The notes beneath the pieces are model-generated. The model saw only the letters and a list, made by a program, of their open reading frames with translations. It was not told the origin of the DNA and searched no databases. Positions 33,701-39,505 of a stretch of 64,000 bases of DNA are shown here, piece by piece. A program made the position numbers and the translations under genes. The stretch comes from Branchiostoma floridae (taxonomy: Eukaryota > Chordata > Leptocardii > Amphioxiformes > Branchiostomatidae): the NCBI RefSeq assembly GCF_000003815.2, contig NC_049982.1, positions 6,865,283-6,929,282 on the forward strand, in the 5' to 3' direction. Within the stretch, counting starts at the first letter, position 1, and the number at the start of each line of letters is the position of its first letter.

Positions 33701-34794
33701 ATGAAAAAATCATCTTGTCACATATATGTAATTTCTATTTCTGTCAGAAAATATTACGATGTTGTAACAACTTGACTTGTACTTTTTTCAGATGGCGTCC
33801 GTTTTTAGGAACGAATCGAGATTTGTTGGTGTTGTCGTCGCAGGGTTCAGGTAAACATAATGCATTGTTCTCCTTAAAACAAAACCTTTACAGACATCAG
33901 AAGTTTACTTCAATTCACATATTTCTATAGCTACAACATGCTACAATCGAGATTGTTTTCATGCTCAGGGAAGGGAGCACGGTCGCCGATTTGCAGCTAC
34001 TTCATAATGGCGGGGAAGGTTTTGACGACGTCGCCACGAGTATGCTAAGGCAAGCTTCAACAAACGGGCTGCAAGTGGGAGGGACGAGAGTGACGGGGCT
34101 TGACCAGAAAGGTATGTTAGCCTCTGATGTTGTACCATATCATTCGAATTCAGTACACAGGTTTATATGTTTATCAGTACGTATACAGGTAACGTTTCCT
34201 GAATACTCTGATGCCTCAGTACCATATTGTAAGTGAACTTTCACGAAATGGTAACATAACGGTATGTGTAAAACACAATGTCAATCTTCACTTTCCTATA
34301 AATCCTGAGTTGTGCCGTTAAACAGGATTCTATGTTGTGCCATCACATATCATATATACGAATGAGCAGAAAATTGTTCAAACAATTATCCAGTGAAAGA
34401 ATTTGGCTTTCTGTATGCAGTATAATGACGTCATGAAATAATAAATGCCTCGATTCATTCACAGAATACTTGTCCCTGATACAAACTGAGCATTATGTGC
34501 GATACGTTTATGAAAAGTAATTTTCAGTTCACTGACTTAAAATAATTTTTCTGTTATTATCATTTTCATTTTCTTACAGTAAACGAGATTCCAGGAACTT
34601 CACAGGGGTTTGATTTCCAGTGGCTTTATATATTGGGCGTTATCCTAGGGATCTTTCTGATAGCGACTACTATCATAGTGATACAGCAGAATAGAAAGCA
34701 GAAAAAGAAACAAAGGGCAACAAGCAGGGTGTCGCGGCGACGGCAACAACGTTACACGGCGACGCATGGTTCTTATATGGAAAGTGCTTTTTAG
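19..34794 (+). CDS. bark: Bark beetle-like giant type I membrane protein, about 42 exons, 5' end outside window
   Basis: The exons join with consistent codon phase from 19 to the stop at 34792-34794, except between 15486 and 17430. Exon coordinates are given in the module entries below. The coding sum is about 14.6 kb (about 4,870 residues) without the signal peptide. Drosophila Bark beetle/Anakonda is a single-pass protein with three beta-helix units, SRCR domains and a C-type lectin that organises tricellular and septate junctions; the order seen here up to about 13370 is the same. The extra C-terminal half (VWD, ten EGF, cadherins, SEA, membrane span) is not what I know from the fly protein. 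Alternatives are a lineage-specific fusion, or two neighbouring genes whose boundary lies near the assembly gap. The predicted role is an extracellular adhesion or junction receptor. I am confident of the family and exon chain, and less so of single-gene continuity and of each exon edge. Confidence 0.75.
3954..6263 (+). CDS. bark: Exon 2: rest of beta-helix unit 2 and start of unit 3
   Basis: Acceptor CACTCCGCAG precedes 3954 and donor TCAG|GTCAGT follows 6263. The translation ([17 protein letters not shown]...) is a chain of beta-helix rungs rich in N and G ('[12 protein letters not shown]', 'GNDFRNN'). It carries the unit-terminal motif [20 protein letters not shown] near 5110, directly comparable with the one in exon 1. 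A third unit opens near 5293 ([19 protein letters not shown], then [12 protein letters not shown]), but no SRCR domain follows where units 1 and 2 have one. The exon ends in phase 1. The fold assignment rests on repeat pattern and family knowledge, not on a profile search. Confidence 0.93.
6623..9039 (+). CDS. bark: Exons 3-5 (6623-6772, 8235-8471, 8686-9039): MAM-like domain interrupted by a small secreted module
   Basis: All three exons begin and end in phase 1. Exon 3 reads [20 protein letters not shown]...DQDW-like, the classic start of a MAM domain (CxFE..LC.W). Exon 5 ([12 protein letters not shown]... [14 protein letters not shown] ... [11 protein letters not shown]) fits the second half. 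Between them, exon 4 continues [13 protein letters not shown] and then adds a 60-odd-residue piece ([41 protein letters not shown]). That piece resembles a short module I associate with invertebrate secreted and lectin-like proteins. The start of exon 4 at 8235 was chosen by codon phase and the weak acceptor CCCTCGAAG; it is less certain than the others. Confidence 0.75.
6975..7890. mobile_element. Repeat element A (intron 3), with a SINE nested in it
   Basis: The left part (ATATTTCTTCACCCATGCC, later CTCCTGTCAAATCTTCAAA) matches the start of element B at about 19215-19400. The right part near 7830-7890 (GTATTTGCTCGCGAGCAAAT, then TTCCTAGTCTTCTTCT) matches the right end of B near 21085-21140. 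No coding capacity is seen. The boundaries are approximate. Confidence 0.5.
7195..7500 (+). mobile_element. tRNA-derived SINE
   Basis: A pol III-type promoter is visible: box A TGGCACAGCGG at 7206-7216 and box B GAGTTCGAATCC at 7248-7259. A non-tRNA body follows, containing GTGCCCTTGGGAAAGGCACT and then AGGACGTTAAGGTCCCGTG, a sequence style common in deuterostome SINEs. Flanking stems do not form a functional tRNA acceptor. The 3' end is uncertain. Confidence 0.75.
9158..9991 (+). CDS. bark: Exon 6: end of beta-helix unit 3
   Basis: Acceptor TTTTTTTCAG precedes 9158 and donor TTCAG|GTTCGT follows 9991, phase 1 on both sides. The product starts [20 protein letters not shown] and continues with beta-helix rungs. 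It finishes with [20 protein letters not shown] near 9860, the third copy of the NWWG unit-end motif in this gene. This confirms three beta-helix units, as in fly Bark. Confidence 0.92.
10142..11014 (+). CDS. bark: Exons 7-9 (10142-10236, 10344-10541, 10888-11014): C-type-lectin-like domain
   Basis: The translation begins [19 protein letters not shown] followed by [20 protein letters not shown]. This is the canonical CTLD start (C..GW......CY.F....+W.+A...C...G..LA.+). The end, [11 protein letters not shown], matches the terminal 'FICE' motif. The middle ([20 protein letters not shown]) holds the WIG position, but the usual WND and EPN/QPD calcium- and sugar-binding motifs are not seen. Binding of sugar in the classical way is therefore doubtful. 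A minus-strand tRNA-type SINE head lies in the intron before exon 9. Confidence 0.85.
10775..10845 (-). mobile_element. tRNA-like SINE head, minus strand
   Basis: Read on the minus strand it gives CTAGTGGTTAGAGTACTCGC, a tRNA D-arm/box A, followed by a degenerate box B (GGTTACAACCTCGC). It is a fragment in the intron before exon 9. Confidence 0.55.
11182..11360 (+). CDS. bark: Exon 10: two tenascin-type EGF repeats
   Basis: The exon reads [19 protein letters not shown] and then [19 protein letters not shown], followed by [19 protein letters not shown]. The spacing C-x(3)-C-x(n)-G.C-x-C..G..G..C is that of EGF-like repeats; the second is completed by GRAC in exon 11. Entry is phase 1 and exit phase 0. 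Acceptor is TTCTTCACAG, donor CAG|GTACGT. Confidence 0.85.
11494..13370 (+). CDS. bark: Exons 11-13 (11494-11697, 11818-11919, 13079-13370): PSI-like Cys-rich modules and an unrecognised tail
   Basis: Exon 11 carries a clear PSI (plexin-semaphorin-integrin) signature, [20 protein letters not shown] followed by SSQQCLPG. Exons 12 and 13 give a second, weaker one ([38 protein letters not shown]). Fly Bark also has a PSI domain after its lectin. The remainder of exon 13 ([19 protein letters not shown] ... [14 protein letters not shown]) is not recognised. Phase is 0 into exon 13 and 1 out of it. The intron before exon 13 contains the Penelope-like insertion, which ends only about 30 bases from the exon-13 acceptor. 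Confidence 0.85.
12034..13049 (-). mobile_element. 5'-truncated Penelope-like retroelement with GIY-YIG domain
   Basis: On the minus strand from about 13045 down to a stop at 12356-12358 lies an open frame. It contains [16 protein letters not shown], followed by [20 protein letters not shown] and [17 protein letters not shown]. This is the GIY-YIG endonuclease end of Penelope-like elements. The upstream part ([32 protein letters not shown]) is the end of the reverse-transcriptase region; the polymerase core itself is missing. A perfect 15-base direct repeat, ACTATGATAAAGTTT, lies at 12019-12033 and 13035-13049 and is a likely target-site duplication. A poly-G run lies at about 12371. Confidence 0.9.
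12081..12120 (-). ncRNA. Hammerhead-ribozyme-like core in Penelope-like element tail
   Basis: The minus strand reads CTGACGA (12109-12115), a 6-bp stem GGATAG/CTATCC, then GAAAC (12085-12089). Hammerhead cores are CUGANGA - stem II - GAAA, and Penelope-like elements are known to carry hammerheads. One extra A between CTGACGA and the stem departs from the strict consensus. Helix III would be only three base pairs, and helix I is not obvious. Confidence 0.45.
13411..14640 (+). mobile_element. Degraded CR1/Jockey-type LINE reverse transcriptase fragment
   Basis: Frame-broken remnants read VPQGS (13419-13433), [20 protein letters not shown] (catalytic FADD altered, 13510-13521), then [20 protein letters not shown] and [14 protein letters not shown] (13750-13920). 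These are reverse-transcriptase motifs B to E in order. Several stops and frameshifts make it dead. A TA-rich tract of ATT repeats at about 14566-14615 and AATAAATAAA mark its 3' end. Confidence 0.85.
14814..15486 (+). CDS. bark: Exons 14-15 (14814-15008, 15243-15486): unrecognised module, first copy
   Basis: The phases fit exon 13 (G|GT, then G|GA) and exon 15 ends in phase 2 (CCA AG|GTATAG). Exon 14 encodes [20 protein letters not shown] followed by acidic sequence. Exon 15 encodes [37 protein letters not shown] and [14 protein letters not shown]. The latter resembles exons 16-17 in layout: a Cys, an Asp-Asn pair, N..SL/W..F..L.VG, then SG with a hydrophobic run. I do not recognise the family. 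The next exon in phase is not visible before the assembly gap. Confidence 0.7.
15585..15684. other. Assembly gap of 100 N
   Basis: A run of exactly 100 N is the usual placeholder for a gap of unknown length. It lies in an intron of the giant gene, between exons that do not join in phase, so coding sequence may be missing here. Confidence 0.99.
15822..15900 (+). other. Candidate extra exon with hydrophobic stretch in one frame
   Basis: A good acceptor (CATGTTACAG) and a possible donor (CTGAG|GTGCGC) bracket 79 bases. In the frame continuing from exon 15 it reads [18 protein letters not shown]-, which is not convincing. In another frame it reads [20 protein letters not shown], which would make a strong membrane segment. 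Neither reading joins the CAG acceptor of exon 16 in phase. It may be a real exon preceded by one lost in the gap, an alternative terminal exon, or chance (the ATC run is a microsatellite). Confidence 0.25.
16019..17414. mobile_element. Tigger/pogo-like non-autonomous DNA transposon, about 1.4 kb
   Basis: The ends are perfect 12-base inverted copies, CAGTCAAACCTG and CAGGTTTGACTG, flanked on both sides by TA (16017-16018 and 17415-17416), the target duplication of Tc1/mariner/pogo elements. Subterminal sequences also mirror each other (ACCGACCACC... and ...AAGACCACC). No transposase reading frame is visible. A hypothetical long frame at 17306-17641 mixes the element's right end with host exon 16. 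The right end stops 15 bases before that exon. Confidence 0.85.
17430..18034 (+). CDS. bark: Exons 16-17 (17430-17572, 17849-18034): unrecognised module, second copy, with furin-type site
   Basis: Exon 16 reads [19 protein letters not shown] then [19 protein letters not shown] and SGPVLSKV. Exon 17 reads [19 protein letters not shown] and ends [13 protein letters not shown]. The pattern echoes exon 15 and suggests a duplicated module. RKRR at 17960-17971 fits the furin consensus RxK/RR. The acceptor AATACCACAG at 17420-17429 demands phase 1, which exon 15 does not supply. An alternative AAAAG acceptor one codon later would give phase 0. The family is unknown. Confidence 0.7.
18190..18300. mobile_element. 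Short MITE-like inverted repeat
   Basis: ATTCTCCGAGCAGAGGTTGG near 18201 is mirrored by TGAACCTCTGCTTGAGAATA near 18274-18293. An inner perfect hairpin, GCCGGGATTTTTTCCCGGC, lies at about 18244-18262. It is in the intron before exon 18. Confidence 0.55.
18419..22976 (+). CDS. bark: Exons 18-22 (18419-18585, 18830-18977, 21176-21271, 22007-22178, 22727-22976): unrecognised beta-rich region
   Basis: Five exons join in phase. Typical stretches are [58 protein letters not shown] and [16 protein letters not shown]. They alternate hydrophobic and small or polar residues, as expected for extended beta structure. Cysteines are scarce until the pair in [10 protein letters not shown] near 22820. I recognise no family. 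Exon 19 was placed by codon phase with the weak acceptor GCGAAAAG before 18830. Intron 19 (18978-21175) holds repeat element B. Confidence 0.65.
19215..21150. mobile_element. Repeat element B filling intron 19
   Basis: The left end (ATATTTCAGCCATACC, about 19220) is matched in inverse by GGTATGGCTGAAATAT near 21070-21086. This suggests terminal inverted repeats of an element close to 1.9 kb. Internal parts match element A in intron 3. A (TTTC)n microsatellite lies at about 19263-19300. No coding sequence was recognised inside. Confidence 0.45.
21272..22006. other. Intron 20, nothing recognised
   Basis: A 102-codon frame at 21458-21766 has no recognisable motif and no splice logic with the neighbouring exons. 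It may be old transposon sequence. No repeat was identified. Confidence 0.4.
23180..25693 (+). CDS. bark: Exons 23-26 (23180-23312, 23712-23846, 24782-24912, 25542-25693): Cys-x-Cys-rich repeats
   Basis: The peptide is made of short repeats with paired and alternating cysteines and acidic turns: [86 protein letters not shown]. Each repeat is close to 'C-x-C-x-DG-x(6-10)-DGSCP'. The exons join in phase. The tail [15 protein letters not shown] leads into the next EGF. The pattern looks like a disulfide-rich rod, and metal binding cannot be excluded. I have no firm family name. Confidence 0.8.
23406..23468. repeat. Intronic long hairpin
   Basis: The outer arms GGTTCCTAT and ATAGGAACC enclose an inner stem CGAATGAG/CTCATTCG around a short loop. 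It may be a MITE remnant or a structured RNA. Direct copies of AAAAGCTACGGT follow near 23530-23560. Confidence 0.4.
23847..24781. other. Intron 24, nothing recognised
   Basis: AT-rich intron between two Cys-rich exons. The open frames on both strands here lack known motifs. No inverted repeat was seen. Confidence 0.4.
25185..25327. repeat. Five short palindromes in a minisatellite-like array (intron 25)
   Basis: GGGCGATCGCCC lies at 25185-25196, GGCGGCCGCC at 25211-25220, and GGGCGATTGCCC at 25241-25252, 25279-25290 and 25316-25327. They are separated by 14-26 bases of partly similar sequence (AGGACTTGG, CAGGAC). Each unit is a near-perfect palindrome and could form a GC hairpin. Confidence 0.75.
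25859..28370 (+). CDS. bark: Exons 27-32 (25859-26008, 26219-26663, 27085-27227, 27573-27767, 27883-28040, 28253-28370): EGF plus von Willebrand D domain, interrupted by a MITE
   Basis: Exon 27 holds an EGF ([16 protein letters not shown]...[12 protein letters not shown]) and the VWD start [11 protein letters not shown]. Exon 28 continues [18 protein letters not shown] and, after the insertion, [19 protein letters not shown]. Exon 30 carries the VWD end motif [15 protein letters not shown]. Exon 32 ([19 protein letters not shown]) is the Cys-rich tail seen in SUSD2/Muc4-type VWD proteins. All junctions are in phase. The coding sequence of exon 28 is split by an inverted-repeat element at 26324-26575. 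The codon register is the same on both sides, but reading through it meets TGA at 26407-26409. Confidence 0.88.
26324..26575. mobile_element. MITE with 53-bp perfect terminal inverted repeats, inside VWD exon 28
   Basis: Bases 26324-26376 and 26523-26575 are exact reverse complements, starting TAAAGGCCCCCTCTCACTTG. The centre is about 146 bases of AT-rich sequence with no open frame. VWD coding sequence is recognisable directly on both sides, so the insertion is in the exon. TA (or TTTA) at each edge is the likely target duplication. Reading through it adds a few dozen foreign residues before TGA at 26407-26409. Confidence 0.85.
28488..31953 (+). CDS. bark: Exons 33-38 (28488-28577, 28943-29032, 29752-29841, 30431-30583, 30752-31013, 31784-31953): tandem tenascin-type EGF repeats
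   Basis: Eight complete EGF repeats and the first part of a ninth are encoded here, for example [39 protein letters not shown] and [19 protein letters not shown]. Exons 33, 34 and 35 are each exactly 90 nt, phase 1-1, one EGF per exon, the mark of exon-shuffled domains. Later exons carry one to three repeats. With exon 39 the array totals ten repeats after the VWD domain. The repeats are short, with six Cys, and resemble tenascin EGFs without the hydroxylation-type calcium motif. Introns carry a LINE tail (29940-30400) and an inverted Penelope-like pair (31060-31665). Confidence 0.92.
29033..29751. other. Intron 34, nothing recognised
   Basis: AT-rich intron between two 90-nt EGF exons. There are no recognisable motifs or repeats, only short random frames. 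Confidence 0.4.
29940..30400 (-). mobile_element. 3' end of a LINE (CR1/L2-like), minus strand
   Basis: On the minus strand a frame ends [20 protein letters not shown] and [27 protein letters not shown]. This is the typical C-terminus of CR1/L2-like ORF2 proteins (..RFK.S...YM..LLN). It is followed by a 3' UTR ending in ATAAACCAGTCATCATCATC, a simple-repeat tail. Confidence 0.7.
31060..31665. mobile_element. Inverted pair of Penelope-like termini (intron 37)
   Basis: About 85 bases from 31071 (CTGACGTTTCGATATCGATG ... CTTCTAACTGGAGTTCTGCT) are repeated in inverse at about 31575-31660 (AACTCCAGTTAGAAGCTTGA ... GAAACGTCAGCAAC). The arms carry TTGAGGA - ATGTC/GACAT stem - GAAACGTC, similar to the hammerhead-like tail of the element at 12034-13049. 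The 430 bases between encode nothing recognisable. Confidence 0.6.
32211..33664 (+). CDS. bark: Exon 39: last EGF repeats, two cadherin repeats, Ser/Thr/Pro stalk, start of SEA domain
   Basis: This is one 1,454-nt open exon. It begins [19 protein letters not shown] and a further EGF ending at CDQF. Cadherin 1 starts near 32401 ([19 protein letters not shown]) with the calcium motifs DADTGRNG and DMNDNCP. Cadherin 2 (CPTFQDD ... [14 protein letters not shown], ...ASDQ) lacks some of the usual calcium residues. Positions of about 33010-33540 encode a Ser/Thr/Pro-rich mucin-like stalk. The end ([20 protein letters not shown], then YRRL-like [11 protein letters not shown]) is the first part of a SEA domain. 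Donor GCA|GTAAGT is phase 0. Confidence 0.92.
33792..34111 (+). CDS. bark: Exons 40-41 (33792-33850, 33969-34111): SEA domain core
   Basis: Exon 40 gives [19 protein letters not shown] and exon 41 gives [19 protein letters not shown] followed by [10 protein letters not shown]. Together they match the SEA core, F......GV.V..FR.GS.V.D..L. The EG-STVAD turn lies where mucin-type SEA domains self-cleave (G-SVVV), so autoproteolysis is possible but the site is not canonical. The internal ATG at 33792 is a codon inside the chain, not a start. The position just outside the membrane is usual for SEA. Confidence 0.85.
34580..34794 (+). CDS. bark: Exon 42: membrane span, basic cytoplasmic tail, C-terminal ESAF, stop
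   Basis: After [15 protein letters not shown] comes [20 protein letters not shown], a clear single membrane segment. A tail of about 36 residues follows, very rich in K, R and Q ([20 protein letters not shown]). The last four residues ESAF fit the class I PDZ-ligand pattern S/T-x-hydrophobic. The stop TAG is at 34792-34794. The positive-inside rule makes the protein type I, with all preceding domains outside the cell. Confidence 0.92.
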
Positions 34795-35650
34795 TTCAAG
34801 GTAAATGTTGAATATGGCCCCTTACTTGGGGCTTTTGATTGTGTTCAGTTGTTCAGCGATTGAGAGTGATTGTCTATCATTGTGATTTCTGAGATGTGCT
34901 TTTTGGTTTTTGTTTACTTAAGTTGTACGGCTTTATTTGTTTTTTGTCTCTGACGAAGTTTTGTCATTACTAATGCAAATGATAACTACCACACCAAAAA
35001 AAATGCAAGCAACTTTGACACACAAGTGAAGAAAAGAACCATCGATGATAAAGAAAGCAAGGAAATAATATCAACAACAATGATATTACATGGAGCCCTA
35101 AAAGACAGAAAATTTCACACCACGAATAAGTTACTTCACCAGAAACATGTGCAATCACCACAACAGGGCCATTTATGAGCATGGAGAAAAGTTAACTGGT
35201 ACTTTTTGATACTTAATGATGCGCAAAAAAGAGCGTTTTCCTGTTGATTACTTTAGTACACCATTGTGCATGCATGACTGCTGGTTGGCTGCTTAATGAG
35301 AGCTATAATCCAAGTGTGTAACAGACAATTTATGCAAGTTAAATTCAACAACACGTAGTGTAGAACTGATACTGTACTTTTCATCAGTTTTAATGCATAA
35401 CTAGGAGTAATTTAGCGTGCCATTGTTTCACATTGTATCAAAATTGATGATTTTCTTGGAATTTTGCAACAAAATCACAGAATTTTCAAATTTATACACC
35501 TCGTAGTATATCGTTATTTTAAGTAATATTTGATTGGAGTTACGTAACAACGTAACTTGTCAATGTTAAATCTAAGTGGATATCTTAACGTAGAAGTATT
35601 GCTGTTCTATGGTGTATTCTTTTGGTGCAAAATAAACGACAGACAAATTC
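34795..35650 (+). promoter_or_regulatory. Probable 3' UTR with polyadenylation signal at 35631-35636
   Basis: AT-rich sequence without a believable reading frame follows the stop. The first canonical AATAAA in the expected strand is at 35631-35636, about 840 nt after the stop. Another AATAAA-type signal lies near 36053. No transcript evidence is available here. Confidence 0.45.
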
Positions 35651-38600
35651 AGTTGTTATTTGTATTTACCTTTGGATTTATTTACAAGATATTCAGATTA
35701 TAGCTTTTAACACACTCAGTGGCAGTTTGCCCCAGGAGAATATCGACAAGTCTCATATACTTACGCAATGCAGAAAAAGTCGTATCCCTAATGTAGGTCT
35801 TCATTTATTCACAATTATATAATCATAAGTTTGTATGATGATGATTGTATGATTGTATAAACTCTATAGAATAGTTTAGGCCGGAGAACGTATATCACAG
35901 CTGACCGAGAAACTTGATCTGACTTAAATATACTCCACATAGTCCAGAGGGATAACCAAGATAACAGAGTAACCCAGGTATAAGGACATTAAACACCTTG
36001 TCCCAATCCACATGTGTAGAGCTTGATATTTCTGGCCGGGTACACAGACGAAAATAAATGTAACATACCCTGTGGGGCCACAGAAAACAACCAGGGGGCA
36101 TGTTTACGCCAGAAAACTGAGGCGAGCGTGCGAATAAAAACAATTTGACCCAAAAAAGTTGTCTTCATTGTGAAATCTAACGCCCCTCTGTGCGAATGGA
36201 CACTATGTATAACGGCGCCCCCTAACGGATACACGAACTCGTCACACACAAAACGCATGCTTGACGTTTAACCGTGTGGTCGTGTTTTGCACGTGCGTGA
36301 TGTTCACACAGTGCTAGCATGCCAAAGATGTACAATGCCATATTTGCCTTTCTCAGTAATATCACCCAGTACACAAACACCTGTATAAAATACCATTAAA
36401 TGTGGTCATGAAAATGCGGCCAATATGCTTTGAAACATATGCAGCTGTAGTCAGAGTTCGCAAGAGGTCGTTCAAGATATCTCAAGCTGTGCTAGTAAGT
36501 TTTTTTGTTTTTAAATCTTAGCCTATAGTATTATTTTAGAACTGTTTAAAGACCGTCTTCAAAGATCCATCATGTCATTCTCGTGTACCGAACTCGGGGT
36601 CACCCTGGCTCTATAGCCGGCGGCAGATAAAGTCATTCCTACCGATTAGCTTCCTCTCATCGTCCCCTGAGAATTTCCCGATGACGACCATCGTGAATAA
36701 TTTACGAAGAGCATAAACAAAATCCCTGATATCATCTCCCTGTATCCTCACTGAGAAATCACGATCTCTTCACAGCTGCAAGAAGGCAGTGTTCGGTATC
36801 AAGGGCTCTCTTTCTGGAGATGTTACCAAACTTTCAAGAATTTCAATGGAGCATTGTGCTCAGTTGAAATCATTGTTTAATAGATATAGTGATAGCATAG
36901 CTCCAGATGTATTGCTTATCAATTGTATAAAAGTATAGCAGCGTGGCATAGGTTTCATATATGATAATGAGTACCGTAGTACCTGTTTATGACTCGTGTG
37001 CAAAATTTGTTTTCATACAAAGCATGGAGCTTTCATCAGTCTACACCGGCCAATAGAACCACTCAGCGAAATAGACTCCGTTTTCTTTTTCTGTTACTCT
37101 AACAAGTAAATACAAAATGCGATTTCAAAATGCGATTTCAGGATATTATATACAGCAAACATTCTAACTTCTGAAGAAATTTGTCTGGTTAGCACAATAC
37201 CCAATTTCTGCAAAGGTTTACGTACTTGTTGTCAAGTAAAATGTTACCTTGCAGCCGTATCCATGTAAAAAAACAGGTCACTATTGGGTCCACCCATTGA
37301 ATTGATACTATTGTTGTATAAAAACGTTTATACCAAGTTTCATGGTTTTATCAAGATTTGATAAATTTTGCATCAATCACTAAGCCTTGTAAACCTCCGT
37401 ATTTACAAACCGTCTTCGACCAAAAGAATGAGTGCTTTGTAAAGTTCTTTTTTCATTGTAGAAACTGGTGTGCCATTCTAAAGAATCATCATAGTTTTGA
37501 GGCTCACACCTCTAAAGTTATTTTGATTTTAGATTTGGCCCCGAGACAGATTTATCCTAGATGGAAGAACTAAGCACAGCTAACACCTGGCACATCCACG
37601 TGATCCTCCTTCTCACATCTCCGGCTGGTTGATGACTTCCAGAGGACATCACGGATGGCGATGAGAATGGCCATGGAGTCACGTGATAGCCAAATCTCAC
37701 GCGGCTGCTGACGTCGTACTCTGGGAAAAGTCATCTTCGCGCGTAGTTCTGTTCAGGCCATGGCGTTCAAGCTTATTATACCTGCCGACTTACATCGCCC
37801 TGTTACGTGCAAAAGGACCAGGGATCTCGATATCTATAAAAGGTTGGAACACGCAGCTATGTAGTTTGTAAATGGTCACCGAAGAAAATAGCTTAAAAAC
37901 AAATTCGTGATGATAGGACTGTTATATTAATAATAATAAGGAAAAATTCCTCTCCCATTGCCTCAAAAGCAGACGTCAAACCTAACAGTCAACAAAGCTA
38001 ACTCGATCTATGTTTTAGAATGGACCGCATTGTATCTATTGTATTTTCATCACTATATTTCATATGTCATGTTACATGTACGTGCAATTAGCAATAGGGC
38101 ATGTATTTGCAATAAAGTTAACGTCAGTGAATTGATAGCTGAAAAGACGGTTAGATAAAGTTAGATGATTATCAAACCTGGACCAAAAGTAAGCAAGATC
38201 ATATTTCTCAGAAAACTTCTCACGAGAGCCTGCACTCCTGATGAAGATACATTTCTGGGAAGAAAATTGGGAAGATGGAGAAACGTAATAAATGACACCA
38301 TAACAGTCACCAATGATATCGAAGCTTACGTCAACAACCCAATGATCTGGACACGTGCGTGTCTACTGGACCTGAAGACCGCTATCAGGTTTCCACTCAC
38401 CGAGTCGTGCAGCTACGTCAACGATGACGTGCAATGCTGGAGAAATTATCTCTCCCTTCATACACAACTGCACAACCATACATTATTGGTAGTCTGGACC
38501 AACTGATCAGACCACGGGAGACTGCAACCATGGTACAATCGACGAGAAATCAAAGATTTCACGGATCGCTCGATGAAGTCTGTAGATAAAGATCAATTCA

Positions 38601-39240
38601 TTAACACTTGTATGTTTTGTTGTCTTTTAATGCATATCTATATCTTGCTTGTTGAAATCAAGGGTGGCACAAATCTAATTTTGGTCGCTGTCCGGTCGCC
38701 GTCCAGTGGAAAGATCGCCTTAATAATGTTTAGTGACTTCTACATAGAACTAATCTCATGTGCCTCGGCCCCTATTGATTATTACGTAAAACATATCATA
38801 TAAAACATTTAGATGCACATTGCAGAACCATGAATACAAAATCTAACATTTTAATACAGAGTTTATGGCTTTGACTTGATACGTACAACTTCTCAAGGTT
38901 CGTCGAAACGGCTGAAAAGGGAGAATCCTATGATGTTCTGGCATTATGTATACAATTAAACACATTACTCTGCCACTAACGGTATGTAATGAATGTATCG
39001 ACCTGAATGATTATGTGAAAACTAATTTTTACAAGGTTAAAACTTCGTCCAAAGTTAGTTGATTGAATTATTGAAGAAAATTGCGACCCGGAACATTCCA
39101 TAATTGGTACAAAATGTCAGTGGAAACTTTTGGTAAGGAAACGAATTGCCAAACAAACTATTTTTGACATGTTATGATGAGTCAATGATTCAACACAAGC
39201 AAATGTCTACATTTCAAAAATTGTAGAAGACAAAGGTACT
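35651..39240. other. Intergenic, no convincing gene
   Basis: Mostly AT-rich. A GC-richer patch near 36560-36730 and one near 37600-37860 look non-repetitive and could be regulatory. A 113-codon frame at 38165-38506 is listed separately. A fragment near 38685-38725 (GTCGCCGTCCAGTGGAAAG) resembles one arm of the MITE at 39250. Confidence 0.4.
38165..38506 (+). other. Unrecognised 113-codon open frame
   Basis: The frame (GTDE-free; reads LLTRACTPDEDTFLGRKLGR, IWTRACLLDLKTAIRFPLTE, VQCWRNYLSLHTQ) has a more protein-like composition than the surrounding sequence. I see no family, no clear splice sites and no promoter. It could be an exon of an unseen gene, a gene relic or chance. Confidence 0.2.
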
Positions 39241-39249
39241 TGCAAACAC

Positions 39250-39505
39250 ATCTGTTGAGGCCCCCTTTCCACTAGATGGCGATCGCACTGTGCTCTCTCT
39301 GCGACCTAATTAGAATATGTATAACCTTCGCTTTCACATTGGGTATGTTATACGAAAGGTAAAAGTGTGACTGGGAAGACAACAAAACGGACAAAGCGTA
39401 AAAAGTTTCGTTTCTTTTCTATATAATTCGATAATAGATTTGTCAAGCTTTAGGTCGCAGAGAGAGCGCGGCGAGAGCGCCGTCCTAGTGGAAAGAGGGT
39501 ATCAA
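39250..39505. mobile_element. MITE family C, copy 1
   Basis: The left arm (GGCCCCCTTTCCACTAGATG, GCGATCGCAC, CTCTGCGACCTAA) is matched in inverse by the right arm (TTTAGGTCGCAGAGAGAGCG ... CGTCCTAGTGGAAAGAGGG). About 150 AT-rich bases lie between. A second copy lies at 63205-63445 in the opposite orientation. Confidence 0.75.

Noticed and set aside
33792-33850. ATG-initiated short gene
   Set aside because: It is exon 40 of the large gene, fitting in phase between exons 39 and 41 and completing a SEA domain.
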